Shown here in pieces: positions 1 to 7,798 of a stretch of 64,000 nucleotides of DNA. The notes beneath the pieces were generated by a model, which worked only from the letters and a program-made list of their open reading frames with translations, ran no database searches and had not been told where the DNA came from. The stretch spans positions 69,800,463 to 69,864,462 of the forward strand of contig OX393553.1 in NCBI GenBank assembly GCA_947650365.1. The letters run 5' to 3'. The DNA is from Chamaelirium japonicum (lineage: Eukaryota; Streptophyta; Magnoliopsida; Liliales; Melanthiaceae). Made by a program: the position numbers and the translations under genes. Position 1 is the first letter of the stretch, and the number at the start of each line of letters is the position of its first letter.

Positions 1-790
1 TTCGATACTTTCGGAGGACTTGGAAGGTTTCAGCCAGATCAGATAGATGTTTGCTCCGAACGGAACTCTTGGTGAGGAGATCATCGACATAGACTTCGAC
101 GTTGCGACCGATCTGATCTTCGAACATTTTGGTGACTAGCCTTTGATAGGTGGAACCAGCATTTTTGAGGCCGAATGGCATGACATTGTAGCAATAAAGG
201 CCTCGGCTAGTCACAAAACATGTCTTCTCTTGATCATCAGCGTGGAGTGGAATTTGATTGTATCCGGAATACCCATCCATGAAAGACAATAGCTCGTGGC
301 CAGCAGTGGCGTCGACGAGTCTATCTATCCTTGGCATGGGAAAAGGATCTTTGGGGCAAGCCTTGTTGAGATTGGTAAAGTCGATGCAGACTCTGACTTT
401 CCCATTCTTCTTTGGAACAGCCACTATATTAGAGATCCAAGTTGGATACTCTACTTCTCGGATGAATCCGGCTGCGAGTAGCTTGGTAATTTCTTCTTGA
501 ACAGCAATTTGTAGCTCTGGTCGAATGGTGCGAGGCTTTTGCTTGACGGGCTTCACCTCTTCTTTGATCGCAAGTCAGTGACAAGCGTCATCTGGATTGA
601 TCCCAGGCATGTCTTCGAAGCACCATGCGAAGACGTCGATATTGGACTGGAGGAAGGATACCATGTCTTGCGCTTCTACGTCGCTAAGACCGGTACCAAT
701 AAATGTTTGTCGAGGGAGATCTCCGCTGCCTATGTTGATCGGGATGATTTCTTCAATTGAAGGTGATGCTTCCCATTCGATTGGTGGAGG
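1..790 (-). CDS. pol: Element 1 reverse transcriptase region (partial, runs off the left edge)
   Basis: The minus strand of this stretch reads as the fingers and palm of a Ty3/gypsy reverse transcriptase. Visible motifs in order: IRPELQIAVQEEITKLL, AGFIREVEYPTWISN, VPKKNGKVRVCIDF, NLNKACPKDPFPMP, FMDGYSGYNQI, MPFGLKNAGSTYQRL, and the catalytic box VEVYVDDLL near positions 75-100. In the family this enzyme copies the element RNA into DNA inside the virus-like particle. The spacing between protease and RT (the part above about 540) is a less conserved linker. RNase H and integrase would follow left of the window. The domain itself looks well preserved over the visible part. Confidence 0.93.
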
Positions 791-819
791 TTCGGTCAGC
801 GGAATCTCCTTTGATTGCT

Positions 820-2280
820 ATTTGGAAGAGGGACCAGCTTCATCTCGTGGCCGCTTTGGAGGAGCAATGTTAATCTTTCGATCTGTCTTTGCCGCAGCAG
901 CTTCACAAGACCTTCCAGCTTGCTGATCGCCTCGAATGCAGACGATGCCTTCTCCAGTTGCAAATTTGAGTAGTTGATGGTAAGAGGAGGAGATGGCATT
1001 GATCTGATGGAGGAATGGTCGCCCAAGAATGGCGTTGTAGCTAGACATTCCTTCGACGATTGCAAACCTCACCGAGACTCGAGTCTCTCGGCTGAGGTCG
1101 ATGGTAAATCTGGATTCGCCCACTGTGATGCTTTGTTCACCATTGAAGCCGGTGATCACAGTCGGGACGACGTCGAGGCTTTGATACTTATGTCCCAGAC
1201 GTTTGAAACAGTCTGAGAACATAATGTCGATAGAGCTTCCGGTGTCGATGAGGATCCGGTTGACAGTGCTGCCGTCGATGATGAGTTTCAAGACCAGGGG
1301 GTCTCGATGTGGAGTATGAACTCCTTGAAGATCAGTGTCGTTGAAGACTATGGATGGACAAGCAAGACCTTCGATGGGCTTCTCGATCCAGGTATCTTCT
1401 TTGTTTGCAGTAGATCGAACATGGAAGATGCGTCGAACCTGCCGATCGACTTCCTTCCCGGTCAAAGCTTGATTGTGCAAGGTTCCATGAATGCCAAAGA
1501 CATTGGCATTCACAGAAATTGGTTGCCGGTTGGAAGAGATTTGATGTATCCAACACACTTCTTTCCCCTTGGCAGAGGTTCGACGTTGATCGTGCCCATT
1601 GTTGACGAATTCTTGAAGGTGGCCTTCTCGTAGTAAGTCTTCAAGATGGAATTTCAGCCGAAAACACCGATCGGTGGAATGGCCGTGACTTCGATGGAAT
1701 TCACAGTAGACTGTTTTGTCTGCTGTGAATTTGGAATTTGGTTGAAGAGGATTGGGCCTCCGAAGATACTCGTCGTGTTGAATACGGTCGAGTATCTGCT
1801 CGACTGGCATGTTCCACTCGGTGAAAGTGGTCTTCGTTGGAGATCGACGCCCATCATTCTTTGATCTTTTGTTGGCCGGAGGGGCTGCTGCTTCAGTGTT
1901 GTGAGCCTTTGCAGCATATTTAGGTGCTTCTCTTTCAGCAGGCCTTCTCTTAGTTTCTCGCCCTTTTCGAGCGACTTGATCGTCTTCCACCTCAATCTCC
2001 CTCTGAATTCGATCGAACATAGCTCCCAGAGAAGGAGGGGGATTGCGGATGAAGTCGTTGTAGATGTGTAGATTGAAGCGGAGAGCGTTCTGGAAAGCCA
2101 ACATGATGGCTTCATCATCCAGATGCCTTCCAGAGAGAGCAGCATGCTCGTTGCGAAACCTCCTCGTGAAGCTGCGGAGAGTCTCATCTGCACCCATCCT
2201 TAGTCGATATAGAGAGTCGAGCTTCTTCTCGGGTTTCAGGTTGAGCTGGTAATGCTGCACAAAGAGGTTAGCCAAAACAC
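820..2280 (-). CDS. gag-pol: Element 1 gag C-terminal part with Cys/His box, followed by aspartic protease
   Basis: A minus-strand open segment of about 485 residues. The first 95 residues are the second half of a retrotransposon gag domain (LFVQHYQLNLKPEK, then SLYRLRMGADETLRSFTRRF). A basic, low-complexity linker follows at about residues 100-150. Residues 191-204 form a Cys/His box (C-x2-H-x4-H-x4-C) of the kind common in Tat-like elements. An aspartic protease domain occupies about residues 320-430, with the catalytic DTGSS at 344-348 (positions 1232-1246) and the ILGRPFL motif downstream. In the family, gag builds the particle and the protease matures the polyprotein. The C-terminal tail (KPR-rich, EAGPSSK) leads toward RT. 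Confidence 0.88.
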
Positions 2281-2284
2281 CGAA

Positions 2285-3286
2285 CTAGGTAATGGACCCA
2301 GCTCGGAGATTGTGATACCAGTCGAGTGAAGGCTCGTCGAGACTTCCCGCGAAGGTGCGGCAGAGCACGTTGTTTTCCTCTTCGTGTGGCGTTAGAGCTT
2401 GCTTGAAGGCAAGTATATGGAGGCTTGGATCTCCTCGGACGCAGTTGAATTTGGGGAGGGTAGGAGTTCTCCATCCTCTTGGAAATGCTGATTCGAAGAG
2501 GCTTCGATGTAGTGGCCCGGCAGAAGAGTAGCCATCCCTACGACCGTGTCCTCGACCTAGAGGTGGGTCAAGAGGTAAGATCGCAAGGTCTTGTTCTGGC
2601 ATCGGAGTGTTCGCCGGTTGAAGTCGATGTCGAAGGTCCGATCCAAGTCTACGTTGAAATGGAATGGAAGGAGAGACTCTACTCTTTGAAGGAGCGCCTT
2701 TCATTTGGTGCTTCCTTGGCATGTTGATCTTCGATGGTGCTCTTTTGTCGCAGTTACGACCAGATGAGGATTGGGAGGACTCGTCTTCAAGACGATCCCA
2801 GACACTCTGCTTCCAAGGAGCAGCAGAGGGAGTTGGGTCGCATCGAATCCTCTCGAGAGCATCAGTGCCCATTGACCTCCGTTGTTCGGAGTGAATTGAA
2901 TGTCGAGGAGGATCAACCCTCTCACTTGCGGAGGGGATCGGAATAGCAATTCCAGCTTCGGAAGCTGCCTTCTTCAGAGCATCCCTCTCAGCAGTGAGGG
3001 TGGCGTTTTGCTTCGCCAATTGGAGTAGTTGGAAATCGATTGCAGAGATCTGGTAAGTCGATGGAGGATCTTCAGCAGGAGCAGGGACAGTCTGCCCAAT
3101 TGATTGATGAGGATGAGGGGCGATCGGTCGATCGACTGATCTCCCGCTTCCTGAATGAACCCCCATCTCGGGGACAGCAAGGGGCTGCCCGAAATTGAGC
3201 CTTTGACTCATTGAACGAGTCTCAGGACGAGGTTGATGTTGAGTGTTACTTCCTTCTGGTTGACCCTGATGTTTGGTTCTCGCCAT
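2285..3286 (-). CDS. gag: Element 1 gag, N-terminal part
   Basis: A minus-strand open segment of about 333 residues beginning MARTKHQGQPEG, the first Met after the leader, which sets the start. Residues 1-85 are polar and low in complexity. A likely short coiled coil follows (FQLLQLAKQNATLTAERDAL). The last third carries the start of a plant Ty3/gypsy gag domain: PRGWRTPTLPKFNCVRGDPS, then FAGSLDEPSLDWYHNL. This is the structural protein of the virus-like particle in such elements. The gag domain continues in the next segment in a different register. Confidence 0.85.
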   Translation of the reverse strand: MARTKHQGQPEGSNTQHQPRPETRSMSQRLNFGQPLAVPEMGVHSGSGRSVDRPIAPHPHQSIGQTVPAPAEDPPSTYQISAIDFQLLQLAKQNATLTAERDALKKAASEAGIAIPIPSASERVDPPRHSIHSEQRRSMGTDALERIRCDPTPSAAPWKQSVWDRLEDESSQSSSGRNCDKRAPSKINMPRKHQMKGAPSKSRVSPSIPFQRRLGSDLRHRLQPANTPMPEQDLAILPLDPPLGRGHGRRDGYSSAGPLHRSLFESAFPRGWRTPTLPKFNCVRGDPSLHILAFKQALTPHEEENNVLCRTFAGSLDEPSLDWYHNLRAGSIT

Positions 3287-3433
3287 TCAGAGTGCGAAGG
3301 GTGCAACGAGATTACCGACGTCCGATCAGTTGTCTGATTAACCGAGGGGACGAGGAAGTTTGACTATATTGATATGGTAGTCGAAGTAGAGAGAACACAG
3401 CTTCTCGCTCGAATCCCACAGACAGCGCCAAAC
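3287..3433 (-). other. Element 1 leader and primer binding site region
   Basis: This lies between the inner end of the LTR and the gag start. Immediately inside the LTR, the minus strand reads TTTGGCGCTGTCTGTGG (about 3415-3432). TGG-starting sequences at this place are the site where a host tRNA primes minus-strand synthesis, and TGGCGC-type sites are usual for Tat-like elements. The exact tRNA was not determined. Confidence 0.7.
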
Positions 3434-3858
3434 TGTGGGGGAAAATCTTCGTGCCGACCCGAAGACCTTCGCAGCACTAGTCAATTGGAGTCGAAGTTAA
3501 TGTCGAAGATCGTTGGTCGATCGGTTGGTTGAAGTTGTTGCTTTTTTGATATGTAAACAGAAAAGCAATCAGAGAGAGATTTTGACACAAAAGAAGTGAT
3601 CTCGGAGTTCAGCCGAAGCCTACGTCTCCGTGCTATAGGGAGCAACCCGAATTCACTAACACTTATGTTGAAGTGACCTCGACAGGCCGAGTATCACTGA
3701 AAGCTCCCTGATCTCTTCGAAAGAGAGAAGAAGATCAAAGAGAGATGGTAGATCGGAGGTTAGAAATCCCAAAGCTCTGGTTCTGAAAGTCAGATCTCAG
3801 AGTGGAAATCAGATTTCCGGATCTTAGATTTCGATCCTTTTACATTCGAATGCTCTGC

Positions 3859-3866
3859 TATTTATA
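3859..3866 (-). promoter_or_regulatory. TATA box of element 1 LTR
   Basis: The minus strand reads TATAAATA in the context GTCTATAAATAGCAGAG. It sits about 220 bp from the outer LTR end, with U3 repeats upstream and the gag leader downstream, the expected place for the RNA polymerase II promoter of an LTR element. Confidence 0.75.
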
Positions 3867-3936
3867 GACATTCTGGGTGGCGAATGGCGGTTTTTGCTAT
3901 CGTATCTGGGGATCCTTCAGGTAAAGTTGCGTCCTC

Positions 3937-4053
3937 GTGGGCCCACCAGGCAGGGCCGGTGGGTCCCGTGGTAGTCCTTGTGGGCCCACCAGGCAGGGCC
4001 GGTGGGTCCCGCTGTAGTCTTCGCGGGTCCACCAGGCAGGGCCGGTGGGTCCC
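3937..4053. repeat. 43-bp tandem repeat (about 2.7 copies) with palindromic core in element 1 U3
   Basis: Copies start at 3937, 3980 and 4023. Each contains GTGGGCCCACC, itself including a perfect palindrome (GTGGGCCCAC) in the first two copies, and GGTGGGTCCC, which pairs imperfectly with it, so each copy can fold as a GC-rich hairpin. Repeated U3 motifs in LTRs often act as enhancer or repressor sites; that role is inference here. Confidence 0.85.
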
Positions 4054-4085
4054 GTGGTGGATTTATGCCAAAATTTGCACCCACA

Positions 4086-4090
4086 GGTGC
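4086..4090. repeat. Candidate target-site duplication (one side) of element 1
   Basis: The five bases GGTGC follow directly after the LTR end. Ty3/gypsy elements make 5-bp duplications; the matching copy would lie beyond the 3' LTR left of the window, so this is a prediction. Confidence 0.45.
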
Positions 4091-5080
4091 GAACAAACTG
4101 CTTCATCATCTCGTCGCCGTATGTGTCGGTGTTGTTGCAAGTTTTGATAAAGTGGACCACGTGCTGCCTTGGATTTTCCTTCCCATCGAAGTGCTAGAAC
4201 TTTGGTGGCTGGAACCCGATAAAGAAGCATAGCTGCTGGATCCTTGCGGTGTAAGGTTTCGAGTATGCCGCCGTGAACGGAGGAAGACTACCGCCGTGGG
4301 AACGCATCATGTCGGCCACCAATGCTTGTATTTGTTGGGCATTCATTGTTACTGTTGCTGAAGGTTGTGTAGCCACCGAGACTAGTACTGGAGAGACGAC
4401 TTTTGTCGGGACGGGAACCGAGGAGAGCGCTGGAGTAGTCGCTAGAACTGTCGGAACAACCTTTGTAGGAGCGGGAGTTGAAGACGGAGCTAGAGCGGCT
4501 ACTGGAGAAGCAGGAGGTTGGCTGACTACTGTAGCATCCCTTGCGCTTAGCCTTTGAAGCAAGGTGTTGATGTGACGATCCTTCTCCATCAGCCGAGTAA
4601 TTTGCGCCATTTGTTCACCCATTTGCATTACTTGGAGCTGAAGAGCGGAGGGAGGATGATGACGGAGGATGTCTCGATGTTGCATGCCTGTATCCTCGCC
4701 GTCATCGTTAGAGACGTAGTTTGCGTCGACTTGCTTCTTCTTGATGACGGATGTTTGCCCCTGCAGAGGAGGTGCAACGTCCGTCGGAGAACCCAAACGG
4801 GCTCGGGGTTGGGGCTGGTCTTCCCCAAACTTCTGGACATTGATTTCAGGATCGAGGCTCATTTCTTCATGCACCAAGGCCTCGTCGGCGCTTTGGCGGG
4901 CATCTTCAGTAGTAGTTTCTAGCATGAAGACATCCGCAAGAGTTCGAGTACACCGAGTATAGATGCGTACCATCGGGGAACATCACCTTCCAGGTTTACT
5001 GGATCACCGTATCGGAGTAGAGGAGACTCGGCGATGGGCGAAAGGCTTAGAGCAAACGCATCGTTGTTTGTCCCGGCCAT
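4086..5080 (-). pseudogene. gag: Element 2 gag fragment
   Basis: Minus-strand reading starts MAGTNNDAFALS at 5080, the first Met after the leader. A long Pro/Thr/Val-rich spacer follows (repeats of the type PAPTKVVP and VPVPTKVV) after a helical stretch (LQLQVMQMGEQMAQITRLM). Near the cut end come AYSKPYTARIQQL and HFIKTCNNTDTYGDEMMKQF, the start of the conserved plant Ty3/gypsy gag domain. The domain stops where element 1 is inserted. Treated as a fossil and not reconstructed. Confidence 0.78.
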
Positions 5081-5127
5081 GGCGAACTTGAAGCAACTCC
5101 TTCAGACAGATGGATGAAAGGAGAGGA

Positions 5128-5146
5128 GGTCCCACCGGACGTGCCA
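5128..5146 (-). other. Candidate primer binding site of element 2
   Basis: The minus strand reads TGGCACGTCCGGTGGGACC just inside the LTR and about 50 bp before the gag start. Sequences of the form TGGCACG..GGTGGGAC occur at this position in plant Ty3/gypsy elements (recalled, not searched). Confidence 0.5.
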
Positions 5147-5181
5147 GAAATCTATATGCGCAGAAAAAGATCCGGATCGTC

Positions 5182-5187
5182 TTTATT
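5182..5187 (-). promoter_or_regulatory. Candidate poly(A) signal in element 2 LTR
   Basis: The minus strand reads AATAAA within GCAATAAAGACG, about 25-30 bp before the inner LTR end. This suits a polyadenylation signal for a transcript ending in the 3' LTR, but a single hexamer is weak evidence. Confidence 0.35.
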
Positions 5188-5547
5188 GCAAACACACGTA
5201 GATTACAGAGGCCGAGACCCGGGGACTCGGGGGTGGTGAGCCGGGTGCAGCGAATATTCGATCAGGAGATTATGGGAGAGATCCTCTGGAGGGTCCCTTT
5301 GATCCGCGTCTTCATGTGGTATTCGTGCGAGAGCTTTGAAGGGGTTACCCAGGACAGAGGTCTTTACAGGGGAAGGGTTTCTTGAGAGGCTAAGGAGTGT
5401 CCGCCATTGCTTTTGTTCCTTCCGTGCTTCGTGCTTTCTCGGCTAAGGGTTTTTGGCTTCGTTCCTTGGTCTTCGTGTCTTTCTCGATCCTTGCTAGACC
5501 TCGGCGTCCTTGATCGTCAGTTCGTGGTGTCGATCGTGCTTTTGGCA

Positions 5548-5628
5548 TCGGCTTTAGCTTTGGCTTTCGGTTTTGGCTTGGATTTGGCGTGGCTCTGGCT
5601 TTTGCTTTGCTTTGGCGCTTGCGCTTGA
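5548..5628. repeat. Imperfect GGCTTT-type hexamer tract in element 2 LTR
   Basis: A run of variants of GGCTTT, GGCTTG and GCTTTG covers about 80 bp (GGCTTTAGCTTTGGCTTT and onward); a weaker echo follows near 5735-5815. It looks like a decayed short tandem repeat inside the LTR. Confidence 0.6.
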
Positions 5629-5914
5629 ACGTAGATGGGCAGAGGCTTGTGATGCTTTAGTTCTTCCGGACTTCATGTAGTATCGGCTAGAACGTGCGGT
5701 GCTTTGCTCGTGACCGGCATAGTTACTTAGCTTTGGCACTTGCGTTGCTTTGGCGCGGGCTTTTTTGGGGCTTTTGCTTTGGCTTCTTACGTTGGCTTTT
5801 GCTTCGGTGTTGACTCGATCTTCTTCTCGAACGGCGGTTACTGCTTCTTCAAGGCTTCTTTATCCTTCCGACTTCCTCGGTGGTTAAGGCGTCGGTTTGA
5901 CTTCTCCTCTTCTC

Positions 5915-6180
5915 CGGGCTTCTTTGGCTTGATCGGAGTCGAAGGCTTTGCTTCAAAGACGACGGGTGTAGTGCCGGCTTTGCTTCTCTTCTTCTCCGGG
6001 CTTGTTTAGCATAATCAGAGTCGAAGGCTTTACTTTGAAAACGACGGGTGTAGCGTCGTCTTTGCTTCTCTTCTTCTCCGGGCTTCTTCGGCGTGATCGG
6101 AGTCGAAGGCTTTACTTTTGAAGATGGTGGAGTAGCACCGATCTCCGTGCGACAGTTGTAGCATCGGCTTTACTTTAAAG
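5915..6180. repeat. 82-bp minisatellite (about 3 copies) in element 2 LTR
   Basis: The marker TCGAAGGCTTT recurs at 5939, 6021 and 6103, exactly 82 bp apart. Each unit also carries CTTCTTCTCCGGGCTT and GACGACGGGTGTAG (degraded in the last). Related single motifs (GATCGGAGTCGAAGG) recur through 6300-6970. Confidence 0.85.
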
Positions 6181-6289
6181 ACGACGGGTGTAGCGATGCT
6201 TCGGGTGTCCCTCTCCAAGCTTTCTTCTTCGAAAATAGAGTGGGCGTTTATCGAAGGCGATGGGGTGATGACGCTTCAGTTTTCTTCTT

Positions 6290-7180
6290 CGGGCTTTTGG
6301 GCTTGATCGGAGTCGAAGGCTTGTTGGAGACGACGGGGTAGTGCAGCTCCGATCTTCTTCTCCGGCCTTTGCTTCTGGCGTCTTCAGAGTCTAAGTCTTC
6401 TTCTTCTCCGAGCTTTCTTCTTCGTGCACGGAGTCGAAGGCTTGATCTTCTTGTGTAAGGGTCTTTACTTTGATGAGGGCTTTCAATAGACTAAGTCAGT
6501 CCCGAAGGGATAAGCTTGCCGGTCCCTCGTGAAGCCTTGGGTCGATGAAGAGTGCGTCTCCTCTTCTGCAGAGCTCCTTCGCCTTGTCTTCAGTTCCAGC
6601 TCTGACCCCTTCGACCTTGGCGATGGTTGTGGCGTCGGCTTCTTCTGCGGGCGTATTTGGCGTAATCGGAGTTGAAGGCTTTGTTGAAGATGACGGGTGT
6701 AGCGCCGCTTCGGGTATCCTTCTCCAAGCTTTTTTCTTCGTGAATGGAGTGGATGCTTCTTGAAAACAACGGGGTGATGCCGCTTCAATCTTCTTCTCCG
6801 GGATTTTGGGTTTGATCGGAGTCGAAGGTTTTGTTGGAGACGACGGGGTGATACCGCTCCGATCTTCTTCTCCGGCCTTTGCTTCTGGCATCTTTGGAGT
6901 TAAAGGGTTGTTGGAGACGACGGGGTGATGCCGCTTCGATCTTCTTCTCCAGCCTTTGCTTCTGGCGTCTTCGGAGTTGAAGGTTTCTTCTTCTCCGAGC
7001 TTTCTTTTTCATGCACAGTGTTGAAGGGATGATCTTCTTGTGCAAGGGTCTTCACGTTGATGAGGACTTTCGATGGACTAAGCCGGTCCCAAAGGGATAG
7101 GCTTGCTCGTGCCTCGTGAAGCCTTGGATCGATGAAGGGCGCGTCTCCTCCTCTGCAGAGCTTCTTCGCTTCTTATCATC
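6290..7180. repeat. Direct duplication of about 300 bp, offset 587 bp, in element 2 LTR
   Basis: About 6290-6595 and 6877-7180 align with an offset near 587 bp. Shared blocks include TTGGAGACGACGGGGT, TCTTCTCCGAGCTTTCTT, the block around CTCGTGAAGCCTTGG and GCGTCTCCTC followed by CTGCAGAGCT. The stretch between the copies holds further partial repeats of the same motifs. Divergence is clearly above a few percent, so the duplication is not very recent. Confidence 0.75.
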
Positions 7181-7209
7181 CCCCCTCTTGAGCCTTCCCC
7201 CTCTCCCTC

Positions 7210-7217
7210 TATTTATT
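7210..7217 (-). promoter_or_regulatory. Weak candidate TATA box of element 2 LTR
   Basis: The minus strand reads AATAAATA within CACCAATAAATAGAGGG, about 585 bp from the outer LTR end. It is the best TATA-like site in this LTR, but would imply an unusually long transcribed LTR part of about 2 kb. Confidence 0.35.
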
Positions 7218-7500
7218 GGTGAAGGGGAGAGGGGAGAGATATAGGAAGATTATTTAAATCTCTTTAATATCTCCCATAATTACCCAAGATTTATTCTTTC
7301 ATTGAAGAGAGGAATAAACCTTTATTTGCCTTCCTTTTCTAGTGGAGTAGTTATGGCTCAATCCTCTTTGAATTTATTTGATTCTTGCACATAAAGTCGA
7401 TGGCGACCCGTCTTCGTTTCTTGTTCGTCGGATCGAGGGATCGACACAGATCTACGCTTATGTAGACATCATACGCAATCTCCCCCCACACATGGCGGTA

Positions 7501-7567
7501 TTTTTTTTTTCCTTTTTCTTCTTTTCTTTCCTTTTCTTTTATTTATTTATTTCTTTTCTTTTCTTGC
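7501..7567. repeat. Homopyrimidine tract (T/C)
   Basis: About 65 bp of the plus strand are almost only T and C, starting with a T run and containing CTTTTCTTTT and ATTTATTTATTT segments. It lies inside the U3 part of the element 2 LTR. Confidence 0.85.
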
Positions 7568-7674
7568 ATGGCCGGCCACCCCTTAAGGGGTTCGGATTTC
7601 TAGAAGGGGGCCGGGTGGGCCCTACTTGGGGATGGGTCTACCCGGCCTCTTGTTTGGCGCGGGTCGGGTCCGGT

Positions 7675-7780
7675 TGCGTGTCGGGTTTTGCCTCCGGATC
7701 GGCGCATGCGAGTCAGGTCCGGGTCCGAGTGCGTGTCGGGTTTGCCTCTGAATTAGTGCATGCGAGTCGGGTTCGGGTTA
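7675..7780. repeat. 55-bp direct repeat (2 copies) in element 2 U3
   Basis: The marker TGCGTGTCGGGTTT recurs at 7675 and 7730; GCATGCGAGTC recurs in the same register. The tract is GC-rich with repeated CGGGTC, unlike the neighbouring satellite. Confidence 0.8.
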
Positions 7781-7798
7781 GACACAATTTGTGTGTCT
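7780..7798. repeat. Short inverted repeat at the outer end of the element 2 LTR
   Basis: AGACACA (7780-7786) pairs with TGTGTCT (7792-7798) across five bases. A palindromic LTR end supports placing the boundary at 7801. Confidence 0.7.

Larger units (their letters stand above)
1..4085 (-). mobile_element. Element 1: Ty3/gypsy LTR retrotransposon, Tat-like (OTA type), 5' portion only
   Basis: Read on the minus strand, the parts run in element order from high to low coordinates: LTR (3434-4085), leader with primer site, gag, protease, reverse transcriptase. The window edge cuts it inside or just after reverse transcriptase, so RNase H, integrase and the 3' LTR are not seen. The order protease then RT, the Cys/His box of the form CEFHRSHGHSTDRC, the DTGSS protease motif and the YVDD RT motif are those of plant Ty3/gypsy elements; the Cys/His box and the TGGCGC-type primer region resemble the Tat lineage (family knowledge, from memory). 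The internal region is largely open but carries about one or two breaks, so it is treated as a fossil. Only one LTR is visible, so no age can be derived from LTR divergence; it is younger than element 2, which it interrupts. Confidence 0.9.
3434..4085 (-). repeat. Element 1 LTR (5' LTR, 652 bp)
   Basis: On the plus strand it begins TGTGGGGGAAAA (3434) next to the primer site and ends GCACCCACA (4085), giving the expected TG...CA ends on the minus strand (TGTGGGTGCAA ... CCCCCACA). The outer end falls exactly where the gag reading of element 2 is interrupted, which fixes the boundary well. The U3 part holds three tandem 43-bp repeats, followed by a TATA box and a roughly 425-bp transcribed part. 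The partner LTR lies outside the window. Confidence 0.85.

Noticed and set aside
258-926. Plus-strand open frames over 258-926 and 974-1864
   Set aside because: They are antisense shadows of the RT, protease and gag of element 1, whose domain motifs are all on the minus strand.
5407-6890. Open frames on both strands within the long LTR of element 2
   Set aside because: They consist of translated minisatellite and GGCTTT-type repeats, have no domain and lie wholly inside the LTR.
7482-7490. CCCCCCACA at 7482-7490 as the outer LTR end of element 1 or 2
   Set aside because: It resembles a TGTGGGGG LTR end on the minus strand, but the outer end of element 1 is fixed at 4085 by the interrupted gag of element 2, and element 2 has a better end at 7801 (TGTAGACAC directly next to satellite).
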